DNA of 64,000 nt, from assembly GCA_965199175.1 (NCBI GenBank), contig OZ240684.1, positions 1,178,001 through 1,242,000 of the forward strand, given 5' to 3'. The notes below the pieces were generated by a model. It saw only the letters and a program-made list of their open reading frames with translations, had not been told where the DNA came from and made no database searches. How positions within the stretch are numbered: the stretch's first letter is position 1; each line of letters begins with the position of its first letter. Positions 17,242 through 25,529 of the stretch are shown here, piece after piece. Origin of the DNA: G963923945 sp965199175 (lineage in GTDB: Bacteria > Pseudomonadota > Alphaproteobacteria > G963923945). The translations under genes were made by a program, and so were the position numbers.

Positions 17242-18336
17242 TCAACATAAAGATTGGAGAAAACGCAATAAATTTTTCATATCGTCAGGAAAATCACTAC
17301 AAAATCTCAGATTATTTTTGGTTGTCGGATGAATAAAACCCAGGGTAACCGCATGTAATGCCTGTCTTTGGATATGCTCAGCGGTTAAATTGACAAGACT
17401 TTGTGGCAAAACTGTGGTCACGGGGCGGTCATAAACCGGATCACCAATCACCGGGCACCCCATATGGGATAAATGGACCCGAATTTGATGTGTCCGCCCG
17501 GTTTTCAGCCGACATTCGACCAGGCTGGCCAGGATGCCGCCTCCCCCGGCTGACCGGTAACGCTTCAAAGTGGTATAGTGGGTCAGTGCTGCCTTACCCC
17601 CGGTCATGCGAACCGCCATTTTTTTGCGATCACGCAGATGGCGTCCAATCGCTTGATTGATCTCACCTTCAGAGGGTTGAGGAACACCCCAGACCAGCCC
17701 GTTATAGGCACGGGTTATGGTTCTGGCTGCAAATTGTTCAGCCAGATCAATATGAGCGTGATCATTCTTTGCCACCACCATCAAACCGCTGGTATCCTTG
17801 TCGAGCCGGTGGACAATACCCGGGCGCCGGATACCACCGATTCCTGAAAGACTGTCACCACAATGCGCCAGAAGAGCATTCACCAATGTGTGATCAGGAT
17901 GGCCGGCTGCCGGATGCACAACCAGGCCAGCCGGCTTGTCAATCACAATTACGTCTTCATCTTCGTGAAGAATATCCAGGGTCATTGCCTGAGCAACCGG
18001 ATGGTCAGAAACCGGTGGCGGGACTTCCACACATAGGTGATCTCCTGGTTTGACCACCGCCGCCGGGTCGATTACGGTTCGTTGGTTGATCCGGGCCAAA
18101 CCCTCAATAATCAACCTGCGCGCCCGATTGCGTGAGAGGATCACCACCGCCTCAGCGATTACCCGGTCCAGCCGGTCTGGTGATTCTGTGCGCGTGAAAT
18201 GATATTTTTTCGGAGATGATCCGGTGCAACACTCAGATTCTTCTGCACATTCTTCTGCACAGAATTCTTCTTCAGACACGTCAGATACGTCTTCTTTAGG
18301 TACGTCTTCTTTAGATACGTCTTCTGTACGCCCCAT
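17242..18336 (-). CDS. rluD: Ribosomal large-subunit pseudouridine synthase RluD
   Basis: Makes pseudouridines in helix 69 of 23S rRNA. An S4-like domain (DRVIAEAVVILSRNRARRLI) precedes the catalytic domain, whose signature HRLDKDTSGLMVVAKND holds the catalytic Asp; VLHEDEDVIVIDKPAGLVVH in the variant ILHEDEDVIVIDKPAGLVVH also fits. The C-terminal RTHQIRVHLSHMGCPVIGD is conserved. The N-terminal 40 residues are an acidic repeat (KEDVPKEDVSDVSEEE) encoded by a 15-bp tandem array. The ATG at 18336 overlaps a plus-strand gene by up to 113 bp. Confidence 0.93.
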   Translation of the reverse strand: MGRTEDVSKEDVPKEDVSDVSEEEFCAEECAEESECCTGSSPKKYHFTRTESPDRLDRVIAEAVVILSRNRARRLIIEGLARINQRTVIDPAAVVKPGDHLCVEVPPPVSDHPVAQAMTLDILHEDEDVIVIDKPAGLVVHPAAGHPDHTLVNALLAHCGDSLSGIGGIRRPGIVHRLDKDTSGLMVVAKNDHAHIDLAEQFAARTITRAYNGLVWGVPQPSEGEINQAIGRHLRDRKKMAVRMTGGKAALTHYTTLKRYRSAGGGGILASLVECRLKTGRTHQIRVHLSHMGCPVIGDPVYDRPVTTVLPQSLVNLTAEHIQRQALHAVTLGFIHPTTKNNLRFCSDFPDDMKNLLRFLQSLC

Positions 18337-18631
18337 TTTGTCCCCGGCAGACCGCCTGCTCAGAGTATTGGTCATCGCAATGGCGGTCTTGATTGCTGTC
18401 GGCTTAGCGGTGGTTTTAACAACCATCACCATGCGGTCCCTTCCTGATAAGGAAAATAGCAAAGATATATCAGTGCGTCTTCCCCCTGGTGCCCGGATTC
18501 AATCGGTCGATTTAGAAGATCGCCGCCTGCTGTTTCATCTGCGCCAACCAGACAGAGGTGAAACAATGTTGGTTTTTGACACAGAAACCGGAATCCAACA
18601 GAGCTTCGATATCCAACACCACACCGAATAA
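18224..18631 (+). CDS. DUF6476-type single-pass membrane protein
   Basis: 135 residues: a Ser/Thr/Asp-rich N terminus (DTSSLGTSSLDTSSV), one transmembrane helix (LLRVLVIAMAVLIAVGLAVV), and a small periplasmic domain with LPPGARIQSVDLEDRRLLFH and DTETGIQQSFDI. This plan matches what I recall of DUF6476 proteins, which often sit divergently beside rluD in alphaproteobacteria. The GTG start at 18224 has CGGAG upstream but lies inside rluD. A TTG at 18338 would start just outside rluD and just before the membrane helix. Confidence 0.7.
   Translation: MQHSDSSAHSSAQNSSSDTSDTSSLGTSSLDTSSVRPILSPADRLLRVLVIAMAVLIAVGLAVVLTTITMRSLPDKENSKDISVRLPPGARIQSVDLEDRRLLFHLRQPDRGETMLVFDTETGIQQSFDIQHHTE
18286..18330. 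repeat. 15-bp tandem repeat coding on both strands
   Basis: TACGTCTTCTTTAGG, TACGTCTTCTTTAGA and TACGTCTTCTGTACG start at 18286, 18301 and 18316. A period of five codons keeps both reading frames open: DTSSL-type repeats on the plus strand and KEDV-type repeats in RluD on the minus strand. Confidence 0.9.
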
Positions 18632-18763
18632 TCAACCATACCGGACAATAAAAACAACAAACCCTGAAAAACAACCAACCCTGTATCCAGAATCATAGGG
18701 GACATACCGCGACTTGAGATGAAGACCCAAACACGCTATAGGTCAGCAATCATGTCGGAATTG

Positions 18764-18839
18764 GTCCCCTTCGTCTAGTGGCCCAGGACGCTGGCCTCTC
18801 ACGCCGGAAACAGGGGTTCGAGTCCCCTAGGGGACGCCA
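18764..18839 (+). tRNA. tRNA-Glu, anticodon CUC
   Basis: A 76-nt cloverleaf. The acceptor GTCCCCT pairs with AGGGGAC, the D arm contains GTCTAGTGGCCCAGGAC, the anticodon loop is CTCTCAC giving anticodon CTC, and the T arm is CAGGGGTTCGAGTCCCCTA. The discriminator G is followed by an encoded CCA. The sequence is close to bacterial tRNA-Glu. Confidence 0.95.
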
Positions 18840-19071
18840 CTGCCGTTATGCTGTTTTTTGCCAGAATTTTAATCATAAAATCAACACGATAGAACCCTGA
18901 TATCAGGGGCATGGTTTTGGAATATTTTGTTGATTGATGCCTTATTCTGTGCATCAGCGACGAATAAATAACCAATCTGTTGGTTATAGAGTGGTCCTGG
19001 CCACCTGGTTCGGGCAAATAAAAGGGGTGGGAATATGGCGTCCGTCTATCATGTCGCCGGGGTCCTTTTGC
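18840..19071. other. Spacer after tRNA-Glu with palindromic elements
   Basis: No gene is seen. A perfect 8-bp stem with a four-base loop (ATAACCAA, TCTG, TTGGTTAT) lies at 18968-18987, and the self-complementary CCCTGATATCAGGG is near 18895-18908. Either could terminate transcription from one side, but neither has a clear U-run. Confidence 0.4.
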
Positions 19072-19320
19072 TCACCGTTCCCAAACGATCCCATTCAAAC
19101 TCAATAATACCCGGAGACTTTGACATCCTCTCAAGTGTTGGCAACCAAAACCAACCACTTTTTGACGACATAAAGTGGCAACAACCGGATCAGGGAAAGT
19201 CATCATCATAGCATCATGCAAATGCATAACCGAATGACCGGTCTTTTTCAAAAAATCGACACGGCCATCCGGGATATCATTATCTGTAAAAAAACAGGAT
19301 TTTGGCCTTGTTGCTAACAA
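19072..19320 (-). pseudogene. Decayed DUF5615/PIN-like toxin
   Basis: The first part (FFTDNDIPDGRVDFLKKTGH and HDAMMMTFPDPVVATLCRQ) resembles DUF5615 PIN-like proteins, with an Asp-containing start and a PDPVV block. After CRQ the expected 'RVLVTHD.DF' segment is absent in frame, but a one-base shift gives WLVLVANT, a stop, then EDVKVS, which fits a frameshifted and nonsense-mutated remainder. It has a TTG start and no recognisable antitoxin directly upstream. I read it as a broken toxin gene beside a tRNA. Confidence 0.5.
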
Positions 19321-19456
19321 TCAGGCCATCTTTGACTTTAGGGTAGGCATTTCCATGATCCTATCCGAAGGATGGTCTGAATTTGTGTTTGCCATGCCAG
19401 ACATGGGTGGCTTATGGACTTTCGGGAAAATGAAAGTCATCACACAGGAAAAGTGA

Positions 19457-19654
19457 TCAAAACGATTTTTTGATCCCCGCATCTTTCAGAACCCTGTTAG
19501 CTGAATGGCGGGATCTAATTTTGCTGTCAACAATGACAGGTCTCTGTCCTTTTTTAGGATGAGTCCAGACTTCGTGATCCCCCCGTCCTTGCCGTCGAAA
19601 CCGATATCCTGAATTTTTGAGAATCTTTTTAAGTTCCCGCGTGTAATCCGACGT
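19457..19654 (-). CDS. hicA: HicA-family toxin without a canonical start codon
   Basis: A short frame encodes 65 residues with clear HicA features: DYTRELKKILKNSGYRFRRQ, then the catalytic-His motif GDHEVW, a basic HPKKGQRPVIVD strand, and the conserved tail KIRSRHSANRVLKDAGI. HicA is an mRNA interferase neutralised by its HicB partner. The frame opens after TAG and has no ATG, GTG or TTG upstream of the domain. The most natural start is an ACG at 19652-19654, in the position where relatives begin MT-DYT. It overlaps the antitoxin gene by 26 bp, normal for this pair in a DUF1902-hicA order. Confidence 0.75.
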   Translation of the reverse strand, partial: TSDYTRELKKILKNSGYRFRRQGRGDHEVWTHPKKGQRPVIVDSKIRSRHSANRVLKDAGIKKSF

Positions 19655-19994
19655 GGTTGCGGGAACTAATATCTATCACTTGGGACAAAAATTGAAAAGA
19701 TTTTGGCGCATCTTTAGCAGCCTCAAAAGAGTTCTCCTCAATAAGATCGGCAATAGCTCCTGGCAACCTTTCTAACAAGCGATCAAGGTTTTCATCTTCC
19801 AGGACAAGCCCTCTTAAATCGTCGCTGGTTGCGATCCAAACGCCCGCTTCACTGTCGAACAATCCTTTGACATATATGACTTTTCTGTTAGAAAAGAAGT
19901 CACATAGCCGACTGAGAACGCTTCTCATTTGCTGACTGCCGTTTGCTGGACCCTGATAGGGTAAGTTCTGATAAGGAGCATCATATTCTGCCAA
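19629..19994 (-). CDS. HicB-like antitoxin with DUF1902 domain
   Basis: The core VIYVKGLFDSEAGVWIATSD followed by DLRGLVLEDENLDRLLERLPG is the DUF1902/HicB-like fold, which binds the HicA toxin. The 40 residues before it (MAEYDAPYQNLPYQG onward) are not part of the domain, so the true start may be later, for example the ATG of MRSVLSRLC. The C-terminal segment after the domain is unusually long and ends SSRNHVGLHAGT inside hicA. No separate DNA-binding domain was recognised. Confidence 0.75.
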   Translation of the reverse strand: MAEYDAPYQNLPYQGPANGSQQMRSVLSRLCDFFSNRKVIYVKGLFDSEAGVWIATSDDLRGLVLEDENLDRLLERLPGAIADLIEENSFEAAKDAPKSFQFLSQVIDISSRNHVGLHAGT

Positions 19995-20575
19995 AAAAAC
20001 CGGAACAAGTCAAGCAAATATCGATCAGGTCCTTTGGTGTGCCTTTATGGATAAACCAGAGCACACAGGGCACAACCATTGCTCCTGGCTTTGTTTTTAG
20101 TTTCTCAAGCATCTTCAATGCAGCCACCTTTGTGATGGGATAACTTCTTTGTAACATATTGATATCTATAAAGCCCTTTGGCAAAGCTGTGGGACAGCTT
20201 TTTGTTTATTTTATTGAATAAATTGCTCTCTTAGTCGTTCTCTGGGAGACCCCACCTTGTAAAAGTTATTTACCTTATAAATCAACAGATTATTCTATTT
20301 TTGACCCGGCTGTGATGAATCACGGTAAGCAAAAGGAACCCGGACAAAAGCCGGAAAAAACTGAGCAAAAAATGATGAACAGAAAATGAGATGATCACTG
20401 AATGATTGGGGTTGGCTCATTCTGCCGGTTGATTGATCCGATTGATTGATACTATCGAAAGAAAAAGCCGGACGAAAAAAAAGCCGGAATTGCGTACAGT
20501 TCATTGATACGCAACATATACTCATATAACATATGCTCACATTATGACTCACATTATGAGAGGAAATATTTCGCC
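19995..20575. other. Spacer upstream of the HicB-like gene
   Basis: A minus-strand frame of 67 codons (19981-20184, TTG start) abuts the antitoxin gene, but its product matches no family I know and may be the remnant of an inserted gene. From 20185 to 20575 no gene is seen; near 20525-20560 is a duplicated CATTATGA/CTCACATTATGA motif upstream of the DUF4389 gene. Confidence 0.35.
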
Positions 20576-20992
20576 ATGGCTCCCAGCCTCAAAGACAATG
20601 TATCAAAAACCGCCACCTGGACCCGATTGGTCTATCTGATTGTTTATGGTGCCATTTTTGGCCTTGTGGGTGGGTTGGTCATTCTGATCTCGGTTTCTCA
20701 GTTCCTGCTGAAATTATTGACCGGGACCGTCAATCTCCGCCTGAAATTACTGGGCCGTGATCTTGGAATTTATATCAGTGATATCGCTGCCTTCGTGACA
20801 TTCCACGGCACAACCACCCCCTATCCGTTCAGCCCATGGCCATCTGCGCCGGAAAAACCTGTCACAGCAAAAAAAACAACAACCAGACGCTCCCCGGTAA
20901 AAACCAGATCAGCCACGAAAAAATCACCAGCCCGTCGCCGGAAAACACCCTCTCCGCCAGCTTCTCCGCCAACCGAGGCGCCAACGGCTTAG
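20576..20992 (+). CDS. DUF4389 membrane protein with basic C-terminal tail
   Basis: 138 residues. A long hydrophobic segment (LVYLIVYGAIFGLVGGLVIL onward) is followed by the DUF4389 pattern: LLTGTVNLRLKLLGRDLGIY, then DIAAFVTFHGTTTPYPFSPW. The C-terminal 50 residues are rich in Lys, Arg, Thr and Pro. Function of the family is unknown; the tail could bind nucleic acid or phospholipid. The ATG at 20576 follows AGAGGAAA at a normal distance. Confidence 0.8.
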   Translation: MAPSLKDNVSKTATWTRLVYLIVYGAIFGLVGGLVILISVSQFLLKLLTGTVNLRLKLLGRDLGIYISDIAAFVTFHGTTTPYPFSPWPSAPEKPVTAKKTTTRRSPVKTRSATKKSPARRRKTPSPPASPPTEAPTA

Positions 20993-21133
20993 TCAATACG
21001 TAATCCGTGAATTGATAGCCCGTGAATTGATGGCCCGTAAATCAGCGACCGGTGAATCGGTGACCCGTTCAGTCACCGGGTTTGGTTACCCGAATCAACG
21101 CCCGGTTGCTCTTTGCTCACCGTTACCCTTGGT

Positions 21134-21586
21134 TCAACAGTAACTGCTGGATGTTCCAGGAGGTGTAAATCGCTTGAACCGGGCCGCAAAACCGCCGCTG
21201 TAAAGGATACGGCGGCCATGTTCGCGTAAAAAATTATTCTGAATCAACAACGCCTCCATTTCACGGCGATGTTTAAGAGTGGCCGCATCAAGATCTGCAA
21301 ACCGCCCATCACGCTGTTGGAGAAGATGAACAATCTCGTGGAGCAGAACAGCCCGATCACAAATATCGGTGACCGGATTCATATCTTCGCTCAGATAGAC
21401 CAGGTCAGGGGGATCATAAGGGGTCCAGGCAACAATATCACAAGGACGGCCACAGACCCGCTCGGCCAACGCGGCCTGCTCAATAAATGTAATCTGCGGT
21501 GATGTCTCCAAAACAGCAAAAGAAGTATGGGAAGCCAGCCACATAACCAGGGCTGCTACTGTTTCTCTCAAAGCATCTGCTGACAT
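21134..21586 (-). CDS. Putative zinc metalloprotease-like protein (HExxH)
   Basis: 150 residues with HEIVHLLQ at about residues 83-90, the HExxH zinc-binding motif, inside VLLHEIVHLLQQRDGRF. The N terminus has a moderately hydrophobic segment (TVAALVMWLASHTSFAVL) that could be a signal or anchor. Four Cys residues, two close together (RVCGRPCDI), may pair. It resembles small alphaproteobacterial DUF6647-like proteins, but I am not certain of the family number. Substrate unknown. Confidence 0.65.
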   Translation of the reverse strand: MSADALRETVAALVMWLASHTSFAVLETSPQITFIEQAALAERVCGRPCDIVAWTPYDPPDLVYLSEDMNPVTDICDRAVLLHEIVHLLQQRDGRFADLDAATLKHRREMEALLIQNNFLREHGRRILYSGGFAARFKRFTPPGTSSSYC

Positions 21587-21595
21587 GACGAGTAT

Positions 21596-21640
21596 CCTTA
21601 GAGTGATTTTCCTTAGAGTGGTTTTCCTCAGAGTGATTCT
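21596..21640. repeat. 15-bp tandem repeat, three copies
   Basis: CCTTAGAGTGATTTT, CCTTAGAGTGGTTTT and CCTCAGAGTGATTCT start at 21596, 21611 and 21626, directly before the HExxH gene's start codon. Confidence 0.9.
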
Positions 21641-21777
21641 TCTTTGGTATAGATTTTTGCCCCCCGGATTTAGCCGGCAGCCGACGGGATATACTAATAT
21701 ATAGTCAAGCCAATAAACGATCAGACCACATATAATCCGACTTGATTAACAAAAACCCTGTATCCATCTATCATAGA

Positions 21778-22779
21778 ATGATGAACCACAACTCGACTGG
21801 TGACAATCACCAGGATTCACCGTTTTTATTTCCACCCATTCAACCTTACGATTGCTTTGACCAAGCGGTTGATGACCGTCATCATCTCAGGGTGGAGCAA
21901 TGCGGACGCCATGACGGCCTGCCGGCTGTTTTTCTGCATGGCGGACCAGGGGGATGCTGCCAGCCGGATCATCGTCGATTATTTGATCCTGATCTTTTTC
22001 GTATCATCTTATTTGATCAAAGAGGATGCGGCCAGAGCCGCCCCAAAAGATGCCTGATTGATAATACCACCCCCGATCTGATTGCCGATCTTGAAAAGAT
22101 TCGCACCCATCTTGGGATTAAAGCCTGGCTGGTGGTTGGCGGTTCCTGGGGGTCAACCCTGGCTCTGGCTTATGCTCAGACCCATCCTGAGAGGGTTTTA
22201 GGAATCGCTCTGCGGGCGGTCTTCCTGGGCAGTGATCAGGAACGATTATGGGCTTTTGAGACCGCAGCCCGGACTCACAGGCCGGCACTCTGGAAAGCGT
22301 TTTGTGATCTCTTACCCGCTGATGAGCGTCACGACCCGGTCACTGCTTATATGAATCGTATGCACAGCGATGATCCGGCAATGCAAAATGGTGCAGCCTG
22401 GGTATGGCATGATTATGAGCGGGTCCTCTCCCAGATTGCCCCATGTCATGATGCCCTGCCCGACAGCCTGGAAGCAGCAGCCCAACGTCCCAATTCACCC
22501 AACTCACCTTATCTCGAAAGCTGGTATATACGTCACCATTTTTTCCTGAAACCTGATGCGTTGATCGCCAATACCTCACAGTTGCAGGCAATCCCCGGCA
22601 TCATCGTCCAGTCACGTTATGATTTACTCTGTCCACCGGTGAATGCGCATCGGCTGCATAAAGCATGGCCGGGATCAACCCTCCATATCCTCCCCAAAGC
22701 CGGCCATGCCCTGAGTGAGCCGGAGGTAATCCCAACCCTGACCCAGGCAATCAGCACCCTGGGAAACCAACTGGCATAA
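21778..22779 (+). CDS. pip: Proline iminopeptidase
   Basis: Alpha/beta-hydrolase of the S33 family that removes N-terminal proline. The oxyanion-hole motif HGGPGG, the segment ILFDQRGCGQSRPK, the nucleophile elbow GGSWGSTLALAYA (catalytic Ser), and the terminal Asp/His region (QSRYDLLCPP and KAGHALSEPE) are all present. About 333 residues. ATG at 21778 or 21781; a TTG at 21742 would add 12 residues. A short NSPNSP duplication sits in a loop. Confidence 0.93.
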   Translation: MMNHNSTGDNHQDSPFLFPPIQPYDCFDQAVDDRHHLRVEQCGRHDGLPAVFLHGGPGGCCQPDHRRLFDPDLFRIILFDQRGCGQSRPKRCLIDNTTPDLIADLEKIRTHLGIKAWLVVGGSWGSTLALAYAQTHPERVLGIALRAVFLGSDQERLWAFETAARTHRPALWKAFCDLLPADERHDPVTAYMNRMHSDDPAMQNGAAWVWHDYERVLSQIAPCHDALPDSLEAAAQRPNSPNSPYLESWYIRHHFFLKPDALIANTSQLQAIPGIIVQSRYDLLCPPVNAHRLHKAWPGSTLHILPKAGHALSEPEVIPTLTQAISTLGNQLA

Positions 22780-22948
22780 GCCGGCTGATCATAAAACATC
22801 TTCATTGAAAGTTGCGGAATTATCCCCTGTAGACGGATGATGAAATCATCTCTATTCGTCTTTTTCTTTTTAAGGATTCCATCTGCATCCAAAAAATGGC
22901 ATTGTCGAAAAATGGCATTATTGTCAGTGAAGGGGTTGGAGAAAAACA

Positions 22949-23788
22949 ATGGACTCTGGTAGTAAAGATCTGGAACCTGGCCAGACCCTTTTTCGCATTC
23001 ACGGTCCGGATGGCGACCAAAATAAGATGCTCTCAGCATCCCTGTTCGCCAATAAACTTGCTATGCTGGTTCGTGCACTTAAAGAAGCGGATCGTATTGC
23101 AAATGGTGAACATTGGCACGATTACCGGATCGAAAACTTAAAATCATCCAGCCCAACTGTGATGCTGCGCGAATGCCTGTCATCTAAGCGCAAAGATAAA
23201 CTCTTTGAAAAATCCGGGATTAAAACCCTCCAAGATTGTGCTAACGCCATTATGGCCGGGGAAGAGAAACAGGCTCAGGAGTTCGGTAACTGCCCCAAAT
23301 ACATTGATAAACTGGCACAAGGTGCAAGTAAATCTTACGGCTACGGGGAGCTACATGTTAGCAACGACAATATCATCCGGATTGATCCCTTTCTTCGCGA
23401 ACGTACTCAGGCTGTTATCCGCCCGGAAAGTTATCGCCCCCAGATTGAGGATGCCGATTGGTATAAAGGTATTGTTGAGGGTTCATTCGATGGCTCAATT
23501 AAGGCCGTCGATCTACGTGGAAGACTGCCAGAAATCATGCTGATATTGACGGCTGGAAATAAGAAAATTGATTGTGTTTGCACGGAAAATGACGTGGAAA
23601 GCATCAGAAAAAATCTTGATCGACGCGTAAGGATTTTTGGGCGGGCTATTTACGACGGGCGATCCGGCCTGCCACGACGGATAGAAGTTCGACAGATAGA
23701 ACCCGTTGCCAATGAAACAGACTTCACCACATGGAGAGGAAAGTTCGATACCTTTGATCCCCCCGAATGGGAGACCGATGACGCATGA
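22949..23788 (+). CDS. Putative antitoxin/partner of a PIN-domain protein
   Basis: 279 residues, family not recognised. Visible features are an N-terminal region with LFRIHGPDGDQNKMLSASLF and a helical stretch, and a C-terminal beta-rich part (GSIKAVDLRGRLPEIMLIL and RRVRIFGRAIYDGRSG). The last 11 bp overlap the start of the PIN-domain gene, as in toxin-antitoxin operons where the partner comes first. No helix-turn-helix is obvious, so autoregulation cannot be inferred. GGAG precedes the ATG. Confidence 0.6.
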   Translation: MDSGSKDLEPGQTLFRIHGPDGDQNKMLSASLFANKLAMLVRALKEADRIANGEHWHDYRIENLKSSSPTVMLRECLSSKRKDKLFEKSGIKTLQDCANAIMAGEEKQAQEFGNCPKYIDKLAQGASKSYGYGELHVSNDNIIRIDPFLRERTQAVIRPESYRPQIEDADWYKGIVEGSFDGSIKAVDLRGRLPEIMLILTAGNKKIDCVCTENDVESIRKNLDRRVRIFGRAIYDGRSGLPRRIEVRQIEPVANETDFTTWRGKFDTFDPPEWETDDA

Positions 23789-24383
23789 ACCCCCCCCAGA
23801 GAACATATTCTGGGACTCATGTGTTTTCTTCAGGTTTCTGACAGAAAACCCAAAAGAGTTGGTTGACGATATCGCACGGTACATCACCGATGCCAGGGAC
23901 GGCAGGCGCAAAATTTACTTTTCAACGATAGCCTATGCCGAAATCAGTCAAAAAGCACTCTCAAAAAAACGATACAAGTCTATTGAGGACTTTTTCAACT
24001 CCTGGAGTCGCACATTCATCCCCATTGACCCGAACCCAAATATTTTGATTAAGGCAGGACAATTAAGAGACACAGAATCAGTCAATCCATCCGATCCGAA
24101 GATTAAAGAAGAACGGAAACGGGTCATCGGGATACCGGATGCTATTCATTTGACAACCTGCCTGTATCTCCGTGATGTTCTGGGAATTAGCGATATAGTG
24201 TTCCACACATTCGACGCTGGCCGTGGAAAAACATCGGGAGGCAGATGTGTACCGCTCATCGGATTTGGTCGCTGGTATCCAGAAGATCAACGAACACCAC
24301 ACATTAAAAAAGTATGCGAATTGCCAATAGAAAAACCTGTTTATCCAGATCCAGACCTCGTCACTAAAAGCAACTATGAATGA
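23778..24383 (+). CDS. PIN-domain protein, probable ribonuclease toxin
   Basis: 201 residues. The PIN fold is indicated by the first acidic strand (NIFWDSCVFFRFL), the central FSTIAYAEIS with a conserved Glu, the third acidic site IPDAIHLTTCLYL, and a final strand IVFHTFDAGRG. PIN domains are Mg-dependent RNases and common toxins. The start ATG at 23778 overlaps the partner gene; an upstream in-frame ATG at 23706 lies well inside it. The C-terminal 40 residues extend beyond a minimal PIN domain. Confidence 0.75.
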   Translation: MTHEPPPENIFWDSCVFFRFLTENPKELVDDIARYITDARDGRRKIYFSTIAYAEISQKALSKKRYKSIEDFFNSWSRTFIPIDPNPNILIKAGQLRDTESVNPSDPKIKEERKRVIGIPDAIHLTTCLYLRDVLGISDIVFHTFDAGRGKTSGGRCVPLIGFGRWYPEDQRTPHIKKVCELPIEKPVYPDPDLVTKSNYE

Positions 24384-24440
24384 CAACCAGGCTCCGGTTT
24401 TCTGAAAACCGCCAGCCAGAGATTTTCAGGTCTTTGCCGG

Positions 24441-25499
24441 TTATGAATTCCCGGTCTGTGCATTCTCAGGATATGGGTTTTCAGGAGAAGACTCGCCGGC
24501 CCGGGAGCCGGAATTGACCAACCGGCGTCCAATCGCCTGGTCAGCCGCCAAAGGAGCCGGCATTGTCCCATCCGCAACCGCGTTCTCAAGCTGTGTAATC
24601 AAATCACGGGTCGACTCATCGGCCAGAAGATCATCCATCAAACCCTCTTCAATCATTGACCACATCCAGCGAATATGCTGACGCGAGCGCTTGCCCTGAA
24701 AATCACCGCTGGCCAGAGCCTGTTCGCGATGGGTGGAAATCGTGGTCCAGATATCATCCAGCCCGGTCCCGGCCAAACCACTGCATAAAACAACCGGTGG
24801 CCGCCACCCATCATCATTCGGCGATAAAATAGACAAAGCATTGCGATAGACTGCGGCAGCCTGATCAGCCCGCAGAGCGTTGTCACCCTCGGCTTTATTG
24901 ACCGCAACCATATCAGCCAACTCAATGATTCCTTTCTTGATCCCCTGCAATTCGTCTCCGGCACCCGGAAGCATCAGAACCAGAAAAAAATCCACCATAT
25001 CAGCAACAATCGTCTCTGATTGACCAACCCCAACCGTTTCCACCAAAACAACCTCAAACCCGGCTGCCTCACAAAGCGACATGGTTTCCCGGGTCATACG
25101 GTTGACCCCACCCAATGTCCCGGCAGTCGGGGATGGACGAACAAAAGCACGCGGATCATTGGACAAATTCGGCATCCGGGTTTTATCCCCCAGAATACTG
25201 CCACCAGTGCGGCGACTGGAAGGATCAACCGCTAAAACCGCAACCGATTTGCCGCTTGCGGTCAATTTTTGACCAAAAGACTCAATAAAGGTGCTCTTCC
25301 CGACACCCGGCACGCCGGTAACCCCAATACGCCAGCTGGGTGTTTTGGGCAACGGCAGACAACGCAGAATTTCCTGAGCCTGGCTGCGATGCTCGCGCTT
25401 GCGGCTTTCGACCAGGGTAATCGCCCGCGCCAGAGCAACCCGGTTGCCTGATGCAATCGCAGCAACCAAATGATCAGGGGGCGGAAACTGGCTATTCAT
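24441..25499 (-). CDS. meaB: MeaB/ArgK GTPase, methylmalonyl-CoA mutase chaperone
   Basis: G3E-family GTPase that gates cobalamin loading and protects methylmalonyl-CoA mutase from inactivation. Walker A is GVTGVPGVGKST, followed by VLAVDPSSRRTGGSILGDKT, ETVGVGQSE and the base-recognition motif NKAEGDN. 352 residues. It is 30 bp downstream of the mutase large-subunit gene in the same orientation, which fixes the role. Confidence 0.95.
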   Translation of the reverse strand: MNSQFPPPDHLVAAIASGNRVALARAITLVESRKREHRSQAQEILRCLPLPKTPSWRIGVTGVPGVGKSTFIESFGQKLTASGKSVAVLAVDPSSRRTGGSILGDKTRMPNLSNDPRAFVRPSPTAGTLGGVNRMTRETMSLCEAAGFEVVLVETVGVGQSETIVADMVDFFLVLMLPGAGDELQGIKKGIIELADMVAVNKAEGDNALRADQAAAVYRNALSILSPNDDGWRPPVVLCSGLAGTGLDDIWTTISTHREQALASGDFQGKRSRQHIRWMWSMIEEGLMDDLLADESTRDLITQLENAVADGTMPAPLAADQAIGRRLVNSGSRAGESSPENPYPENAQTGNS

Positions 25500-25529
25500 A
25501 GCCCGATACGCACACAGCCATGATCCGGC

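Noticed and set aside
19981..20184. 67-codon frame upstream of the HicB-like gene as an extra toxin-antitoxin component
   Set aside because: TTG start, no recognisable domain, and the adjacent HicB-HicA pair already explains the locus. It is mentioned only as a possible remnant.
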